Shown: piece after piece, positions 15,001-28,400 of the stretch
Layout of the letters: each line of letters opens with the position of its first letter
Position numbering within the stretch: position 1 is the first letter of the stretch
NCBI GenBank assembly: GCA_030407085.1
Contig: JAQOWT010000013.1
Span: 89,380 to 153,379 of the forward strand
Length of the DNA: 64,000 bases
Reading direction: 5' to 3'
DNA from: Trichopria drosophilae
Lineage: Eukaryota; Arthropoda; Insecta; Hymenoptera; Diapriidae
Position numbers and translations under genes: made by a program
Notes under the pieces: model-generated
Told to the model about the DNA's origin: nothing
What the model saw: only the letters and a program-made list of their open reading frames with translations
Databases searched by the model: none

Positions 15001-18000
15001 AAATATGGATGACGATATTTAAATAACAAGAATCTTCTGCACACCAGAATACGTGTTGAAAATCCTGCAAACAAGCTTATATTCAAATTGCACTGTCCTA
15101 ATCTCATTTCTCGTAGACAGGTCCGTAGACCGTAATATAAATATTACCAGAAAAATACGAAAACACGTCCTTATCCCATTACCGTTCAAAATTTTTCAGT
15201 TTTCGTAGACAGGTCCGCAGACTGTAACATAAAGACTAACAGAAAAAAACTAAATACAACTTCTTGAACTATTATAGCTAAAAATTTGTCAATTCCCATG
15301 TAACTGACTAGTTAATTAATTCTTGTAGTTGCTATGAAACGGTAGATGATACTACGAGTGCAATGAGTATAATCCAGAAGACGCTATGATTTTTTCATTG
15401 AAGATTTCATCGAAATATTCTAAACTGACGAATAAATCGTACACTTTTCATATCGACTTAAATTTGCATTGTGATACTGGATGCATATTTATTACGAATG
15501 TGAGGCGACATCCCTGAAGATAAAAATATGGATGACGATATTTAAATAACAAGAGTCTTCTGCACACCAGAATACGTGTTGAAAATCCTGCAAACAAGCT
15601 TATATTCAAATTGCACTGTCCTAATCTCATTTCTCGTAGACAGGTCCGTAGACCGTAATATAAATATTACCAGAAAAATACGAAAACACGTCCTTATCCC
15701 ATTACCGTTCAAAATTTTTCAGTTTTCGTAGACAGGTCCGCAGACTGTAACATAAAGACTAACAGAAAAAAACTAAATACAACTTCTTGAACTATTATAG
15801 CTAAAAATTTGTCAATTCCCATGTAACTGACTAGTTAATTAATTCTTGTAGTTGCTATGAAACGGTAGATGATACTACGAGTGCAATGAGTATATTCCAG
15901 AAGACGCTATGATTTTTTCATTGATGATTTCATCGAAATATTCTAAACTGACGAAAAATAGTACAATTTTCATATGGACTTAAATTTGCCATGTAATACT
16001 CGATGCATATTTATTACGAATGTGAGGCGACATCCCTGAAGATAAAAATATGGATGACGATATTTAAATAACAAGAGTCTTCTGCACACCAGAATACGTG
16101 TTGAAAATCCTGCAAACAAGCTTATATTCAAATTGCACTGTCCTAATCTCATTTCTCGTAGACAGGTCCGTAGACCGTAATATAAATATTACCAGAAAAA
16201 TACGAAAACACGTCCTTATCCCATTACCGTTCAAAATTTTTCAGTTTTCGTAGACAGGTCCGCAGACTGTAACATAAAGACTAACAGAAAAAAACTAAAT
16301 ACAACTTCTTGAACTATTATAGCTAAAAATTTGTCAATTCCCATGTAACTGACTAGTTAATTAATTCTTGTAGTTGCTATGAAACGGTAGATGATACTAC
16401 GAGTGCAATGAGTATATTCCAGAAGACGCTATGATTTTTTCATTGATGATTTCATCGAAATATTCTAAACTGACGAAAAATAGTACAATTTTCATATCGA
16501 CTTAAATTTGCATTGTGATACTGGATGCATATTTATTACGAATGTGAGGCGACATCCCTGAAGATAAAAATATGGATGACGATATTTAAATAACAAGAGT
16601 CTTCTGCACACCAGAATACGTGTTGAAAATCCTGCAAACAAGCTTATATTCAAATTGCACTGTCCTAATCTCATTTCTCGTAGACAGGTCCGTAGACCGT
16701 AATATAAATATTACCAGAAAAATACGAAAACACGTCCTTATCCCATTACCGTTCAAAATTTTTCAGTTTTCGTAGACAGGTCCGCAGACTGTAACATAAA
16801 GACTAACAGAAAAAAACTAAATACAACTTCTTGAACTATTATAGCTAAAAATTTGTCAATTCCCATGTAACTGACTAGTTAATTAATTCTTGTAGTTGCT
16901 ATGAAACGGTAGATGATACTACGAGTGCAATGAGTATATTCCAGAAGACGCTATGATTTTTTCATTGATGATTTCATCGAAATATTCTAAACTGACGAAA
17001 AATAGTACAATTTTCATATCGACTTAAATTTGCATTGTGATACTGGATGCATATTTATTACGAATGTGAGGCGACATCCCTGAAGATAAAAATATGGATG
17101 ACGATATTTAAATAACAAGAGTCTTCTGCACACCAGAATACGTGTTGAAAATCCTGCAAACAAGCTTATATTCAAATTGCACTGTCCTAATCTCATTTCT
17201 CGTAGACAGGTCCGTAGACCGTAATATAAATATTACCAGAAAAATACGAAAACACGTCCTTATCCCATTACCGTTCAAACTTTTTCAGTTTTCGTAGACA
17301 GGTCCGCAGACTGTAACATAAAGACTAACAGAAAAAAACTAAATACAACTTCTTGAACTATTATAGCTAAAAATTTGTCAATTCCCATGTAACTGACTAG
17401 TTAATTAATTCTTGTAGATGCTATGAAACGGTAGATGATACTACGAGTGCAATGAGTATAATCCAGAAGACGCTATGATTTTTTCATTGAAGATTTCATC
17501 GAAATATTCTAAACTGACGAATAAATCGTACACTTTTCATATCGACTTAAATTTGCATTGTGATACTGGATGCATATTTATTACGAATGTGAGGCGACAT
17601 CCCTGAAGATAAAAATATGGATGACGATATTTAAATAACAAGAGTCTTCTGCACACCAGAATACGTGTTGAAAATCCTGCAAACAAGCTTATATTCAAAT
17701 TGCACTGTCCTAATCTCATTTCTCGTAGACAGGTCCGTAGACCGTAATATAAATATTACCAGAAAAATACGAAAACACGTCCTTATCCCATTACCGTTCA
17801 AAATTTTTCAGTTTTCGTAGACAGGTCCGCAGACTGTAACATAAAGACTAACAGAAAAAAACTAAATACAACTTCTTGAACTATTATAGCTAAAAATTTG
17901 TCAATTCCCATGTAACTGACTAGTTAATTAATTCTTGTAGTTGCTATGAAACGGTAGATGATACTACGAGTGCAATGAGTATATTCCAGAAGACGCTATG

Positions 18001-19413
18001 ATTTTTTCATTGATGATTTCATCGAAATATTCTAAACTGACGAAAAATAGTACAATTTTCATATGGACTTAAATTTGCATTGTGATACTGGATGCATATT
18101 TATTACGAATGTGAGGCGACATCCCTGAAGATAAAAATATGGATGACGATATTTAAATAACAAGAGTCTTCTGCACACCAGAATACGTGTTGAAAATCCT
18201 GCAAACAAGCTTATATTCAAATTGCACTGTCCTAATCTCATTTCTCGTAGACAGGTCCGTAGACCGTAATATAAATATTACCAGAAAAATACGAAAACAC
18301 GTCCTTATCCCATTACCGTTCAAAATTTTTCAGTTTTCGTAGACAGGTCCGCAGACTGTAACATAAAGACTAACAGAAAAAAACTAAATACAACTTCTTG
18401 AACTATTATAGCTAAAAATTTGTCAATTCCCATGTAACTGACTAGTTAATTAATTCTTGTAGTTGCTATGAAACGGTAGATGATACTACGAGTGCAATGA
18501 GTATATTCCAGAAGACGCTATGATTTTTTCATTGATGAGTTCATCGAAATATTCTAAACTGACGAATAAATCGTACACTTTTCATATCGACTTAAATTTG
18601 CATTGTGATACTGGATGCATATTTATTACGAATGTGAGGCGACATCCCTGAAGATAAAAATATGGATGACGATATTTAAATAACAAGAGTCTTCTGCACA
18701 CCAGAATACGTGTTGAAAATCCTGCAAACAAGCTTATATTCAAATTGCACTGTCCTAATCTCATTTCTCGTAGACAGGTCCGTAGACCGTAATATAAATA
18801 TTACCAGAAAAATACGAAAACACGTCCTTATCCCATTACCGTTCAAAATTTTTCAGTTTTCGTAGACAGGTCCGCAGACTGTAACATAAAGACTAACAGA
18901 AAAAAACTAAATACAACTTCTTGAACTATTATAGCTAAAAATTTGTCAATTCCCATGTAACTGACTAGTTAATTAATTCTTGTAGTTGCTATGAAACGGT
19001 AGATGATACTACGAGCGCAATGAGTATATTCCAGAAGACGCTATGATTTTTTCATTGATGAGTTCATCGAAATATTCTAAACTGACGAAAAAATCGTACA
19101 CTTTTCATATCGACTTAAATTTGCATTGTGATACTGGATGGATATTTATTAGGAATGTGAGGCGACATCCCTGAAGATAAAAATATGGATGACGATATTT
19201 AAATAACAAGAGTCTTCTGCACACCAGAATACGTGTTGAAAATCCTGCAAACAAGCTTATATTCAAATTGCCCTGTCCTAATCTCATTTCTCGTAGACAG
19301 GTCCGTAGACCGTAATATAAATATTACCAGAAAAATACGAAAACACGTCCTTATCCCATTACCGTTCAAAATTTTTCAGTTTTCGTAGACAGGTCCGCAG
19401 ACTGTAACATAAA
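1..19413 (-). repeat. 522-bp satellite, array 1 (about 37 monomers)
   Basis: A head-to-tail tandem array whose landmark segments recur every 522 bp from 831 to 14925 (27 exact periods). Four 523-bp intervals follow near 15.4, 17.5, 18.6 and 19.1 kb, caused by a variant block that RC-reads GTACGATTTATTCGTC instead of GTACTATTTTTCGTC. Orientation is called minus because the same monomer is read on the plus strand in arrays 2 and 3. Monomers differ at scattered substitutions (for example TCTCTGAAG against TCCCTGAAG, and CTCGTAGGCAG at both 4673 and 8851). Each monomer has an internal imperfect duplication of about 30 bp, 91 bp apart, around CGGACCTGTCTACGA. The monomer at 309-491 is nearest in type to array 2. 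The array runs off the left edge of the window. No gene is seen in it. Confidence 0.97.
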
Positions 19414-19472
19414 AAAATTGAAAATTAGTTATATTCAAGAAGTTGTATGATTTTTTTTTGACGATGAACCTC
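19414..19472. other. satellite inversion junction
   Basis: Array 1 stops matching after ...GACTGTAACATAAA at 19413. A short AT-rich stretch follows, then TTCAAGAAGTTGTAT (19434-19448), which matches the plus orientation. Next comes a T9 run and a segment unlike other monomers, and the regular plus-oriented array resumes at GAAAAATTTTGAACGG (19473). The satellite therefore changes strand here, leaving two long inverted arms around a spacer of under 100 bp. The monomers on the two sides are different sequence variants, so the arms are not mirror copies of each other. Confidence 0.85.
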
Positions 19473-22400
19473 GAAAAATTTTGAACGGTAATGGGATAAG
19501 GACGTGTTTTCGTCTTTTTCTGGTAATATTTATATTACGGTCTACGGACCTGTCTACGAGAAATGAGATTAGGACAGTGCAATTTGAATATAAGCTTGTT
19601 TGCATGATTTTCAACACGTATTCTGGTGTGCAGAAGACTCTTGTTATTTAAATATCGTCTTCCATATTTTTATCTTTAGAGATGTCGCGTCACATTCGTA
19701 ATAAATATGCATCCAGTATTACATAGCAAATTTAAGTCGATATGAAAATTGTACTATTTTTCGTCAGTTTAGAATATTTCGATGAAATCATCAATGAAAA
19801 AATCATAGCGTCTTCTTGAATATACTCATTGCACTCGTAGTATCATCTACCGTTTCATAGCAACTACAAGAATTAATTAACTAGTCAGTTACATGGGAAT
19901 TGACAAATTTTGAGCTATAATAGTTCAAGAAGTTGTATTTAGTTTTTTTCTGTTAGTCTTTATGTTACAGTCTGCGGACCTGTCTACGAAAACTGAAAAA
20001 TTTTGAACGGTAATGGGATAAGGACGTGTTTTCGTCTTTTTCTGGTAATATTTATATTACGGTCTACGGACCTGTCTACGAGAAATGAGATTAGGACAGT
20101 GCAATTTGAATATAAGCTTGTTTGCAGGATTTTCAACACGTATTCTGGTGTGCAGAAGACTCTTGTTATTTAAATATCGTCTTCCATATTTTTATCTTTA
20201 GAGATGTCGCGTCACATTCGTAATAAATATGCATCCAGTATTACATAGCAAATTTAAGTCGATATGAAAATTGTACTATTTTTCGTCAGTTTAGAATATT
20301 TCGATGAAATCATCAATGAAAAAATCATAGCGTCTTCTTGAATATACTCATTGCACTCGTAGTATCATCTACCGTTTCATAGCAACTACAAGAATTAATT
20401 AACTAGTCAGTTACATGGGAATTGACAAATTTTGAGCTATAATAGTTCAAGAAGTTGTATTTAGTTTTTTTCTGTTAGTCTTTATGTTACAGTCTGCGGA
20501 CCTGTCTACGAAAACTGAAAAATTTTGAACGGTAATGGGATAAGGACGTGTTTTCGTCTTTTTCTGGTAATATTTATATTACGGTCTACGGACCTGTCTA
20601 CGAGAAATGAGATTAGGACAGTGCAATTTGAATATAAGCTTGTTTGCAGGATTTTCAACACGTATTCTGGTGTGCAGAAGACTCTTGTTATTTAAATATC
20701 GTCTTCCATATTTTTATCTTTAGAGATGTCGCGTCACATTCGTAATAAATATGCATCCAGTATTACATAGCAAATTTAAGTCGATATGAAAATTGTACTA
20801 TTTTTCGTCAGTTTAGAATATTTCGATGAAATCATCAATGAAAAAATCATAGCGTCTTCTTGAATATACTCATTGCACTCGTAGTATCATCTACCGTTTC
20901 ATAGCAACTACAAGAATTAATTAACTAGTCAGTTACATGGGAATTGACAAATTTTGAGCTATAATAGTTCAAGAAGTTGTATTTAGTTTTTTTCTGTTAG
21001 TCTTTATGTTACAGTCTGCGGACCTGTCTACGAAAACTGAAAAATTTTGAACGGTAATGGGATAAGGACGTGTTTTCGTCTTTTTCTGGTAATATTTATA
21101 TTACGGTCTACGGACCTGTCTACGAGAAATGAGATTAGGACAGTGCAATTTGAATATAAGCTTGTTTGCAGGATTTTCAACACGTATTCTGGTGTGCAGA
21201 AGACTCTTGTTATTTAAATATCGTCTTCCATATTTTTATCTTTAGAGATGTCGCGTCACATTCGTAATAAATATGCATCCAGTATTACATAGCAAATTTA
21301 AGTCGATATGAAAATTGTACTATTTTTCGTCAGTTTAGAATATTTCGATGAAATCATCAATGAAAAAATCATAGCGTCTTCTTGAATATACTCATTGCAC
21401 TCGTAGTATCATCTACCGTTTCATAGCAACTACAAGAATTAATTAACTAGTCAGTTACATGGGAATTGACAAATTTTGAGCTATAATAGTTCAAGAAGTT
21501 GTATTTAGTTTTTTTCTGTTAGTCTTTATGTTACAGTCTGCGGACCTGTCTACGAAAACTGAAAAATTTTGAACGGTAATGGGATAAGGACGTGTTTTCG
21601 TCTTTTTCTGGTAATATTTATATTACGGTCTACGGACCTGTCTACGAGAAATGAGATTAGGACAGTGCAATTTGAATATAAGCTTGTTTGCAGGATTTTC
21701 AACACGTATTCTGGTGTGCAGAAGACTCTTGTTATTTAAATATCGTCTTCCATATTTTTATCTTTAGAGATGTCGCGTCACATTCGTAATAAATATGCAT
21801 CCAGTATTACATAGCAAATTTAAGTCGATATGAAAATTGTACTATTTTTCGTCAGTTTAGAATATTTCGATGAAATCATCAATGAAAAAATCATAGCGTC
21901 TTCTTGAATATACTCATTGCACTCGTAGTATCATCTACCGTTTCATAGCAACTACAAGAATTAATTAACTAGTCAGTTACATGGGAATTGACAAATTTTG
22001 AGCTATAATAGTTCAAGAAGTTGTATTTAGTTTTTTTCTGTTAGTCTTTATGTTACAGTCTGCGGACCTGTCTACGAAAACTGAAAAATTTTGAACGGTA
22101 ATGGGATAAGGACGTGTTTTCGTCTTTTTCTGGTAATATTTATATTACGGTCTACGGACCTGTCTACGAGAAATGAGATTAGGACAGTGCAATTTGAATA
22201 TAAGCTTGTTTGCAGGATTTTCAACACGTATTCTGGTGTGCAGAAGACTCTTGTTATTTAAATATCGTCTTCCATATTTTTATCTTTAGAGATGTCGCGT
22301 CACATTCGTAATAAATATGCATCCAGTATTACATAGCAAATTTAAGTCGATATGAAAATTGTACTATTTTTCGTCAGTTTAGAATATTTCGATGAAATCA

Positions 22401-25400
22401 TCAATGAAAAAATCATAGCGTCTTCTTGAATATACTCATTGCACTCGTAGTATCATCTACCGTTTCATAGCAACTACAAGAATTAATTAACTAGTCAGTT
22501 ACATGGGAATTGACAAATTTTGAGCTATAATAGTTCAAGAAGTTGTATTTAGTTTTTTTCTGTTAGTCTTTATGTTACAGTCTGCGGACCTGTCTACGAA
22601 AACTGAAAAATTTTGAACGGTAATGGGATAAGGACGTGTTTTCGTCTTTTTCTGGTAATATTTATATTACGGTCTACGGACCTGTCTACGAGAAATGAGA
22701 TTAGGACAGTGCAATTTGAATATAAGCTTGTTTGCAGGATTTTCAACACGTATTCTGGTGTGCAGAAGACTCTTGTTATTTAAATATCGTCTTCCATATT
22801 TTTATCTTTAGAGATGTCGCGTCACATTCGTAATAAATATGCATCCAGTATTACATAGCAAATTTAAGTCGATATGAAAATTGTACTATTTTTCGTCAGT
22901 TTAGAATATTTCGATGAAATCATCAATGAAAAAATCATAGCGTCTTCTTGAATATACTCATTGCACTCGTAGTATCATCTACCGTTTCATAGCAACTACA
23001 AGAATTAATTAACTAGTCAGTTACATGGGAATTGACAAATTTTGAGCTATAATAGTTCAAGAAGTTGTATTTAGTTTTTTTCTGTTAGTCTTTATGTTAC
23101 AGTCTGCGGACCTGTCTACGAAAACTGAAAAATTTTGAACGGTAATGGGATAAGGACGTGTTTTCGTCTTTTTCTGGTAATATTTATATTACGGTCTACG
23201 GACCTGTCTACGAGAAATGAGATTAGGACAGTGCAATTTGAATATAAGCTTGTTTGCAGGATTTTCAACACGTATTCTGGTGTGCAGAAGACTCTTGTTA
23301 TTTAAATATCGTCTTCCATATTTTTATCTTTAGAGATGTCGCGTCACATTCGTAATAAATATGCATCCAGTATTACATAGCAAATTTAAGTCGATATGAA
23401 AATTGTACTATTTTTCGTCAGTTTAGAATATTTCGATGAAATCATCAATGAAAAAATCATAGCGTCTTCTTGAATATACTCATTGCACTCGTAGTATCAT
23501 CTACCGTTTCATAGCAACTACAAGAATTAATTAACTAGTCAGTTACATGGGAATTGACAAATTTTGAGCTATAATAGTTCAAGAAGTTGTATTTAGTTTT
23601 TTTCTGTTAGTCTTTATGTTACAGTCTGCGGACCTGTCTACGAAAACTGAAAAATTTTGAACGGTAATGGGATAAGGACGTGTTTTCGTCTTTTTCTGGT
23701 AATATTTATATTACGGTCTACGGACCTGTCTACGAGAAATGAGATTAGGACAGTGCAATTTGAATATAAGCTTGTTTGCAGGATTTTCAACACGTATTCT
23801 GGTGTGCAGAAGACTCTTGTTATTTAAATATCGTCTTCCATATTTTTATCTTTAGAGATGTCGCGTCACATTCGTAATAAATATGCATCCAGTATTACAT
23901 AGCAAATTTAAGTCGATATGAAAATTGTACTATTTTTCGTCAGTTTAGAATATTTCGATGAAATCATCAATGAAAAAATCATAGCGTCTTCTTGAATATA
24001 CTCATTGCACTCGTAGTATCATCTAGCGTTTCATAGCAACTACAAGAATTAATTAACTAGTCAGTTACATGGGAATTGACAAATTTTGAGCTATAATAGT
24101 TCAAGAAGTTGTATTTAGTTTTTTTCTGTTAGTCTTTATGTTACAGTCTGCGGACCTGTCTACGAAAACTGAAAAATTTTGAACGGTAATGGGATAAGGA
24201 CGTGTTTTCGTCTTTTTCTGGTAATATTTATATTACGGTCTACGGACCTGTCTACGAGAAATGAGATTAGGACAGTGCAATTTGAATATAAGCTTGTTTG
24301 CAGGATTTTCAACACGTATTCTGGTGTGCAGAAGACTCTTGTTATTTAAATATCGTCTTCCATATTTTTATCTTTAGAGATGTCGCGTCACATTCGTAAT
24401 AAATATGCATCCAGTATTACATAGCAAATTTAAGTCGATATGAAAATTGTACTATTTTTCGTCAGTTTAGAATATTTCGATGAAATCATCAATGAAAAAA
24501 TCATAGCGTCTTCTTGAATATACTCATTGCACTCGTAGTATCATCTACCGTTTCATAGCAACTACAAGAATTAATTAACTAGTCAGTTACATGGGAATTG
24601 ACAAATTTTGAGCTATAATAGTTCAAGAAGTTGTATTTAGTTTTTTTCTGTTAGTCTTTATGTTACAGTCTGCGGACCTGTCTACGAAAACTGAAAAATT
24701 TTGAACGGTAATGGGATAAGGACGTGTTTTCGTCTTTTTCTGGTAATATTTATATTACGGTCTACGGACCTGTCTACGAGAAATGAGATTAGGACAGTGC
24801 AATTTGAATATAAGCTTGTTTGCAGGATTTTCAACACGTATTCTGGTGTGCAGAAGACTCTTGTTATTTAAATATCGTCTTCCATATTTTTATCTTTAGA
24901 GATGTCGCGTCACATTCGTAATAAATATGCATCCAGTATTACATAGCAAATTTAAGTCGATATGAAAATTGTACTATTTTTCGTCAGTTTAGAATATTTC
25001 GATGAAATCATCAATGAAAAAATCATAGCGTCTTCTTGAATATACTCATTGCACTCGTAGTATCATCTACCGTTTCATAGCAACTACAAGAATTAATTAA
25101 CTAGTCAGTTACATGGGAATTGACAAATTTTGAGCTATAATAGTTCAAGAAGTTGTATTTAGTTTTTTTCTGTTAGTCTTTATGTTACAGTCTGCGGACC
25201 TGTCTACGAAAACTGAAAAATTTTGAACGGTAATGGGATAAGGACGTGTTTTCGTCTTTTTCTGGTAATATTTATATTACGGTCTACGGACCTGTCTACG
25301 AGAAATGAGATTAGGACAGTGCAATTTGAATATAAGCTTGTTTGCAGGATTTTCAACACGTATTCTGGTGTGCAGAAGACTCTTGTTATTTAAATATCGT

Positions 25401-28400
25401 CTTCCATATTTTTATCTTTAGAGATGTCGCGTCACATTCGTAATAAATATGCATCCAGTATTACATAGCAAATTTAAGTCGATATGAAAATTGTACTATT
25501 TTTCGTCAGTTTAGAATATTTCGATGAAATCATCAATGAAAAAATCATAGCGTCTTCTTGAATATACTCATTGCACTCGTAGTATCATCTACCGTTTCAT
25601 AGCAACTACAAGAATTAATTAACTAGTCAGTTACATGGGAATTGACAAATTTTGAGCTATAATAGTTCAAGAAGTTGTATTTAGTTTTTTTCTGTTAGTC
25701 TTTATGTTACAGTCTGCGGACCTGTCTACGAAAACTGAAAAATTTTGAACGGTAATGGGATAAGGACGTGTTTTCGTCTTTTTCTGGTAATATTTATATT
25801 ACGGTCTACGGACCTGTCTACGAGAAATGAGATTAGGACAGTGCAATTTGAATATAAGCTTGTTTGCAGGATTTTCAACACGTATTCTGGTGTGCAGAAG
25901 ACTCTTGTTATTTAAATATCGTCTTCCATATTTTTATCTTTAGAGATGTCGCGTCACATTCGTAATAAATATGCATCCAGTATTACATAGCAAATTTAAG
26001 TCGATATGAAAATTGTACTATTTTTCGTCAGTTTAGAATATTTCGATGAAATCATCAATGAAAAAATCATAGCGTCTTCTTGAATATACTCATTGCACTC
26101 GTAGTATCATCTAGCGTTTCATAGCAACTACAAGAATTAATTAACTAGTCAGTTACATGGGAATTGACAAATTTTGAGCTATAATAGTTCAAGAAGTTGT
26201 ATTTAGTTTTTTTCTGTTAGTCTTTATGTTACAGTCTGCGGACCTGTCTACGAAAACTGAAAAATTTTGAACGGTAATGGGATAAGGACGTGTTTTCGTC
26301 TTTTTCTGGTAATATTTATATTACGGTCTACGGACCTGTCTACGAGAAATGAGATTAGGACAGTGCAATTTGAATATAAGCTTGTTTGCAGGATTTTCAA
26401 CACGTATTCTGGTGTGCAGAAGACTCTTGTTATTTAAATATCGTCTTCCATATTTTTATCTTTAGAGATGTCGCGTCACATTCGTAATAAATATGCATCC
26501 AGTATTACATAGCAAATTTAAGTCGATATGAAAATTGTACTATTTTTCGTCAGTTTAGAATATTTCGATGAAATCATCAATGAAAAAATCATAGCGTCTT
26601 CTTGAATATACTCATTGCACTCGTAGTATCATCTACCGTTTCATAGCAACTACAAGAATTAATTAACTAGTCAGTTACATGGGAATTGACAAATTTTGAG
26701 CTATAATAGTTCAAGAAGTTGTATTTAGTTTTTTTCTGTTAGTCTTTATGTTACAGTCTGCGGACCTGTCTACGAAAACTGAAAAATTTTGAACGGTAAT
26801 GGGATAAGGACGTGTTTTCGTCTTTTTCTGGTAATATTTATATTACGGTCTACGGACCTGTCTACGAGAAATGAGATTAGGACAGTGCAATTTGAATATA
26901 AGCTTGTTTGCAGGATTTTCAACACGTATTCTGGTGTGCAGAAGACTCTTGTTATTTAAATATCGTCTTCCATATTTTTATCTTTAGAGATGTCGCGTCA
27001 CATTCGTAATAAATATGCATCCAGTATTACATAGCAAATTTAAGTCGATATGAAAATTGTACTATTTTTCGTCAGTTTAGAATATTTCGATGAAATCATC
27101 AATGAAAAAATCATAGCGTCTTCTTGAATATACTCATTGCACTCGTAGTATCATCTAGCGTTTCATAGCAACTACAAGAATTAATTAACTAGTCAGTTAC
27201 ATGGGAATTGACAAATTTTGAGCTATAATAGTTCAAGAAGTTGTATTTAGTTTTTTTCTGTTAGTCTTTATGTTACAGTCTGCGGACCTGTCTACGAAAA
27301 CTGAAAAATTTTGAACGGTAATGGGATAAGGACGTGTTTTCGTCTTTTTCTGGTAATATTTATATTACGGTCTACGGACCTGTCTACGAGAAATGAGATT
27401 AGGACAGTGCAATTTGAATATAAGCTTGTTTGCAGGATTTTCAACACGTATTCTGGTGTGCAGAAGACTCTTGTTATTTAAATATCGTCTTCCATATTTT
27501 TATCTTTAGAGATGTCGCGTCACATTCGTAATAAATATGCATCCAGTATTACATAGCAAATTTAAGTCGATATGAAAATTGTACTATTTTTCGTCAGTTT
27601 AGAATATTTCGATGAAATCATCAATGAAAAAATCATAGCGTCTTCTTGAATATACTCATTGCACTCGTAGTATCATCTACCGTTTCATAGCAACTACAAG
27701 AATTAATTAACTAGTCAGTTACATGGGAATTGACAAATTTTGAGCTATAATAGTTCAAGAAGTTGTATTTAGTTTTTTTCTGTTAGTCTTTATGTTACAG
27801 TCTGCGGACCTGTCTACGAAAACTGAAAAATTTTGAACGGTAATGGGATAAGGACGTGTTTTCGTCTTTTTCTGGTAATATTTATATTACGGTCTACGGA
27901 CCTGTCTACGAGAAATGAGATTAGGACAGTGCAATTTGAATATAAGCTTGTTTGCAGGATTTTCAACACGTATTCTGGTGTGCAGAAGACTCTTGTTATT
28001 TAAATATCGTCTTCCATATTTTTATCTTTAGAGATGTCGCGTCACATTCGTAATAAATATGCATCCAGTATTACATAGCAAATTTAAGTCGATATGAAAA
28101 TTGTACTATTTTTCGTCAGTTTAGAATATTTCGATGAAATCATCAATGAAAAAATCATAGCGTCTTCTTGAATATACTCATTGCACTCGTAGTATCATCT
28201 ACCGTTTCATAGCAACTACAAGAATTAATTAACTAGTCAGTTACATGGGAATTGACAAATTTTGAGCTATAATAGTTCAAGAAGTTGTATTTAGTTTTTT
28301 TCTGTTAGTCTTTATGTTACAGTCTGCGGACCTGTCTACGAAAACTGAAAAATTTTGAACGGTAATGGGATAAGGACGTGTTTTCGTCTTTTTCTGGTAA

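Noticed and set aside
831..19287. A roughly 60-codon ORF open in most array 1 monomers and some array 3 monomers
   Set aside because: The same frame is closed by TAG in array 2 and by a stop in the monomer at 309-491. Substitutions fall at all codon positions, and the product is low-complexity basic with no family match. It follows from satellite homogeneity, not selection.
19414..19472. Fold-back sequencing artefact at the satellite inversion
   Set aside because: A fold-back would give mirror-identical arms; the nearest monomers on the two sides are different variants. Not fully excluded without reads.
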